Positions 7,356-8,259 of a stretch of DNA of 8,259 nucleotides are shown here, piece after piece. The translations under genes were made by a program, and so were the position numbers. Position 1 is the first letter of the stretch, and each line of letters opens with the position of its first letter. This DNA is from Bacteroidota bacterium (GTDB lineage: Bacteria > Bacteroidota > Bacteroidia > Flavobacteriales > Weeksellaceae). The notes under the pieces were generated by a model that worked only from the letters and a program-made list of their open reading frames with translations, was not told the origin of the DNA and did not search any database. Location: assembly GCA_023411265.1 (NCBI GenBank), contig JAEYOX010000028.1:1-8259 (forward strand). The letters run 5' to 3'.

Positions 7356-7943
7356 TCACACTTCATATTCCAGACGAAAAGATTTTCGGTGATGAACGGT
7401 GGGACCATATTTCATCAGTGCTTCTCGGTGCCTTTTGGTAGCGTAACCCATATTTTGGTTCCAACCGTAATGTGGGAATTCCTCATGAAGCTGAATCATC
7501 AGCTGATCTCTGTAATCTTTAGCTAAAATGGAAGCAGCAGCAATCGACAACATTTTTTCATCGCCTTTTACAATGCATTGGTGCGGTATATAATCATAAG
7601 GATGGAAGCGGTTGCCATCCACCAGAATCAGTTCCGGCCGAATTTTCAATTGGTCTAAAGCACAATGCATTGCATGAATGCTGGCATTTAAAATATTATG
7701 TTGATCAATGAAATCCGGTGGAAGTTCTGCAACGGCAAAATCTTTTGCGTGTTCTTTTATGTAAACACTCATTTCGGCTCGGGTGGCACCGTTCAGCTGC
7801 TTGGAATCCTGAATTAAATTTTGCTGAAAATCGTCATCCAAAATCACCGCCGCAGCTACCACCGGCCCGCAAAGGCAACCCCGGCCGACCTCATCGCAAC
7901 CCGCTTCGATATAATTTTCGGACCATTTTCTCAATAATTCCAT
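7356..7943 (-). CDS. rnhB: Ribonuclease HII
   Basis: RNase HII cuts the RNA strand of RNA-DNA hybrids and starts removal of single ribonucleotides misincorporated in DNA. The 195-residue product has the usual bacterial length. It shows AGCDEVGRGCLCGPVVAAAV at about 14-33 with acidic residues D17 and E18 and the GRG ribose-sensing motif (20-22), D109 in LVDGN, and D128 in the KGD motif followed by IAAASILAK (134-142), completing the DEDD active site. Y167 in GYATKRH matches the tyrosine that stacks on the DNA side. LCGPV replaces the commoner LAGPV. The start at 7943 fits the normal distance to DEVGRG. The gene converges on yidC and diverges from argS; it has its own predicted promoter. It appears complete. 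Confidence 0.97.
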   Translation of the reverse strand: MELLRKWSENYIEAGCDEVGRGCLCGPVVAAAVILDDDFQQNLIQDSKQLNGATRAEMSVYIKEHAKDFAVAELPPDFIDQHNILNASIHAMHCALDQLKIRPELILVDGNRFHPYDYIPHQCIVKGDEKMLSIAAASILAKDYRDQLMIQLHEEFPHYGWNQNMGYATKRHREALMKYGPTVHHRKSFRLEYEV

Positions 7944-7966
7944 AGAAAAACAACGCTACTCCGGCA

Positions 7967-7974
7967 CAAAAGTA
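7967..7974 (-). promoter_or_regulatory. -7 promoter element of rnhB
   Basis: The minus strand reads TACTTTTG, matching TAnnTTTG, 23 bp before the rnhB start, with a predicted leader of about 17 nt. A TTTT sits 19 bp further upstream, and a full TTTG 25 bp upstream, as weak -33 candidates. It shares a 125-bp divergent region with the argS promoter. Confidence 0.5.
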
Positions 7975-8022
7975 CTGGTTCTTTTTGAAATTTAAAACCC
8001 AAATGCCGTTTGAAGCTTATCA

Positions 8023-8050
8023 TTGTCTGCCTCTAAATTCCGTATATTTG
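8023..8050 (+). promoter_or_regulatory. Promoter of argS (-33 TTG, -7 TATATTTG)
   Basis: TATATTTG at 8043-8050 matches TAnnTTTG and lies 18 bp before the argS start. TTG at 8023-8025, 17 bp upstream, is a possible -33 box at the short end of usual spacing. The predicted leader is only about 12 nt. Confidence 0.55.
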
Positions 8051-8068
8051 CATCTCAATCCCCGAGAA

Positions 8069-8259
8069 ATGAATATAAAAGAAACCCTAAATAACACCCT
8101 TGCAGAGCTGATTCAAAGCGTATATCAAATTCAGGACGTGACGCTGGAAATTCAGGAAAACAAAACCGATTTCGAAGGCGATTTCACAATCGTGACATTT
8201 CCATTGGTGAAAGTTGTGAAGAGAAGCCCGGATCAGATCGGAATGGAACTGGGAGGCGC
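8069..8259 (+). CDS. argS: Arginyl-tRNA synthetase, N-terminal 63 residues, runs off the window
   Basis: This class I synthetase charges tRNA-Arg with arginine. Only the first 63 codons are present, which is the beginning of the N-terminal additional domain that contacts the D-loop of tRNA-Arg. The segment KTDFEGDFTIVTFPLVKVVKRSP (about 32-54) resembles the Bacteroidota ArgS pattern in which a K-x-x-FEG motif precedes a hydrophobic strand and basic/Pro residues. The HIGH and anticodon-binding regions lie beyond the edge, so the call rests on the N-terminal domain alone. ATG 8069 is the first in-frame start after the promoter, and the N-terminus MNIKETL is typical. The gene diverges from rnhB. 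Confidence 0.88.
   Translation, partial: MNIKETLNNTLAELIQSVYQIQDVTLEIQENKTDFEGDFTIVTFPLVKVVKRSPDQIGMELGG

Noticed and set aside
1..8259. Search for tRNA/rRNA genes, CRISPR arrays, insertion sequences, phage or defence genes
   Set aside because: Nearly all the sequence is explained by seven core or secreted-protein genes with short spacers; I saw no repeat array, terminal inverted repeats, transposase or cloverleaf.

Overview
The window looks like chromosomal core DNA from a Bacteroidota bacterium of the class Flavobacteriia, probably Weeksellaceae and Chryseobacterium-like. The evidence is a type IX secretion (T9SS) C-terminal sorting domain on a secreted protease, TAnnTTTG -7 promoter elements in front of nearly every transcription unit, no convincing Shine-Dalgarno sequences, moderately low G+C, and a YidC with the long periplasmic domain and Lys-for-Arg change typical of the group. 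The genus-level guess rests on protein 'feel' only; no database was searched.

Layout. The left part (1-3538) is on the minus strand. Reading in transcription order it holds radA (DNA repair and recombination ATPase), a 511-residue secreted M12B/reprolysin-like zinc metalloprotease with a T9SS tail, and a nearly complete acyl-carrier-protein phosphodiesterase (AcpH/DUF479 family) cut by the window edge. The protease has its own promoter; acpH follows its stop codon by 22 bp and probably shares its transcript. A 148-bp divergent region (3539-3686) separates radA from pyrG (CTP synthase), which reads rightward. pyrG is followed by yidC (membrane protein insertase), which has its own -7 element and a short leader containing an 11-codon mini-ORF. 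A strong hairpin plus T-tract ends yidC and lies between it and the convergent rnhB (ribonuclease HII). A 125-bp divergent region then separates rnhB from the first 63 codons of argS (arginyl-tRNA synthetase), which runs off the right edge.

Function. Six of the seven genes are housekeeping: nucleotide synthesis (pyrG), membrane protein biogenesis (yidC), genome maintenance (radA, rnhB), translation (argS) and ACP cofactor turnover (acpH). The one accessory gene is the secreted protease. I saw no mobile element, CRISPR array, tRNA or rRNA, or defence cassette, and I do not think the window holds an undescribed multi-gene system. The points worth a second look are small: the yidC leader mini-ORF and nearby AT hairpin, the protease's co-transcription with acpH and its odd cysteine count, and dyad symmetry at the pyrG -33 box.
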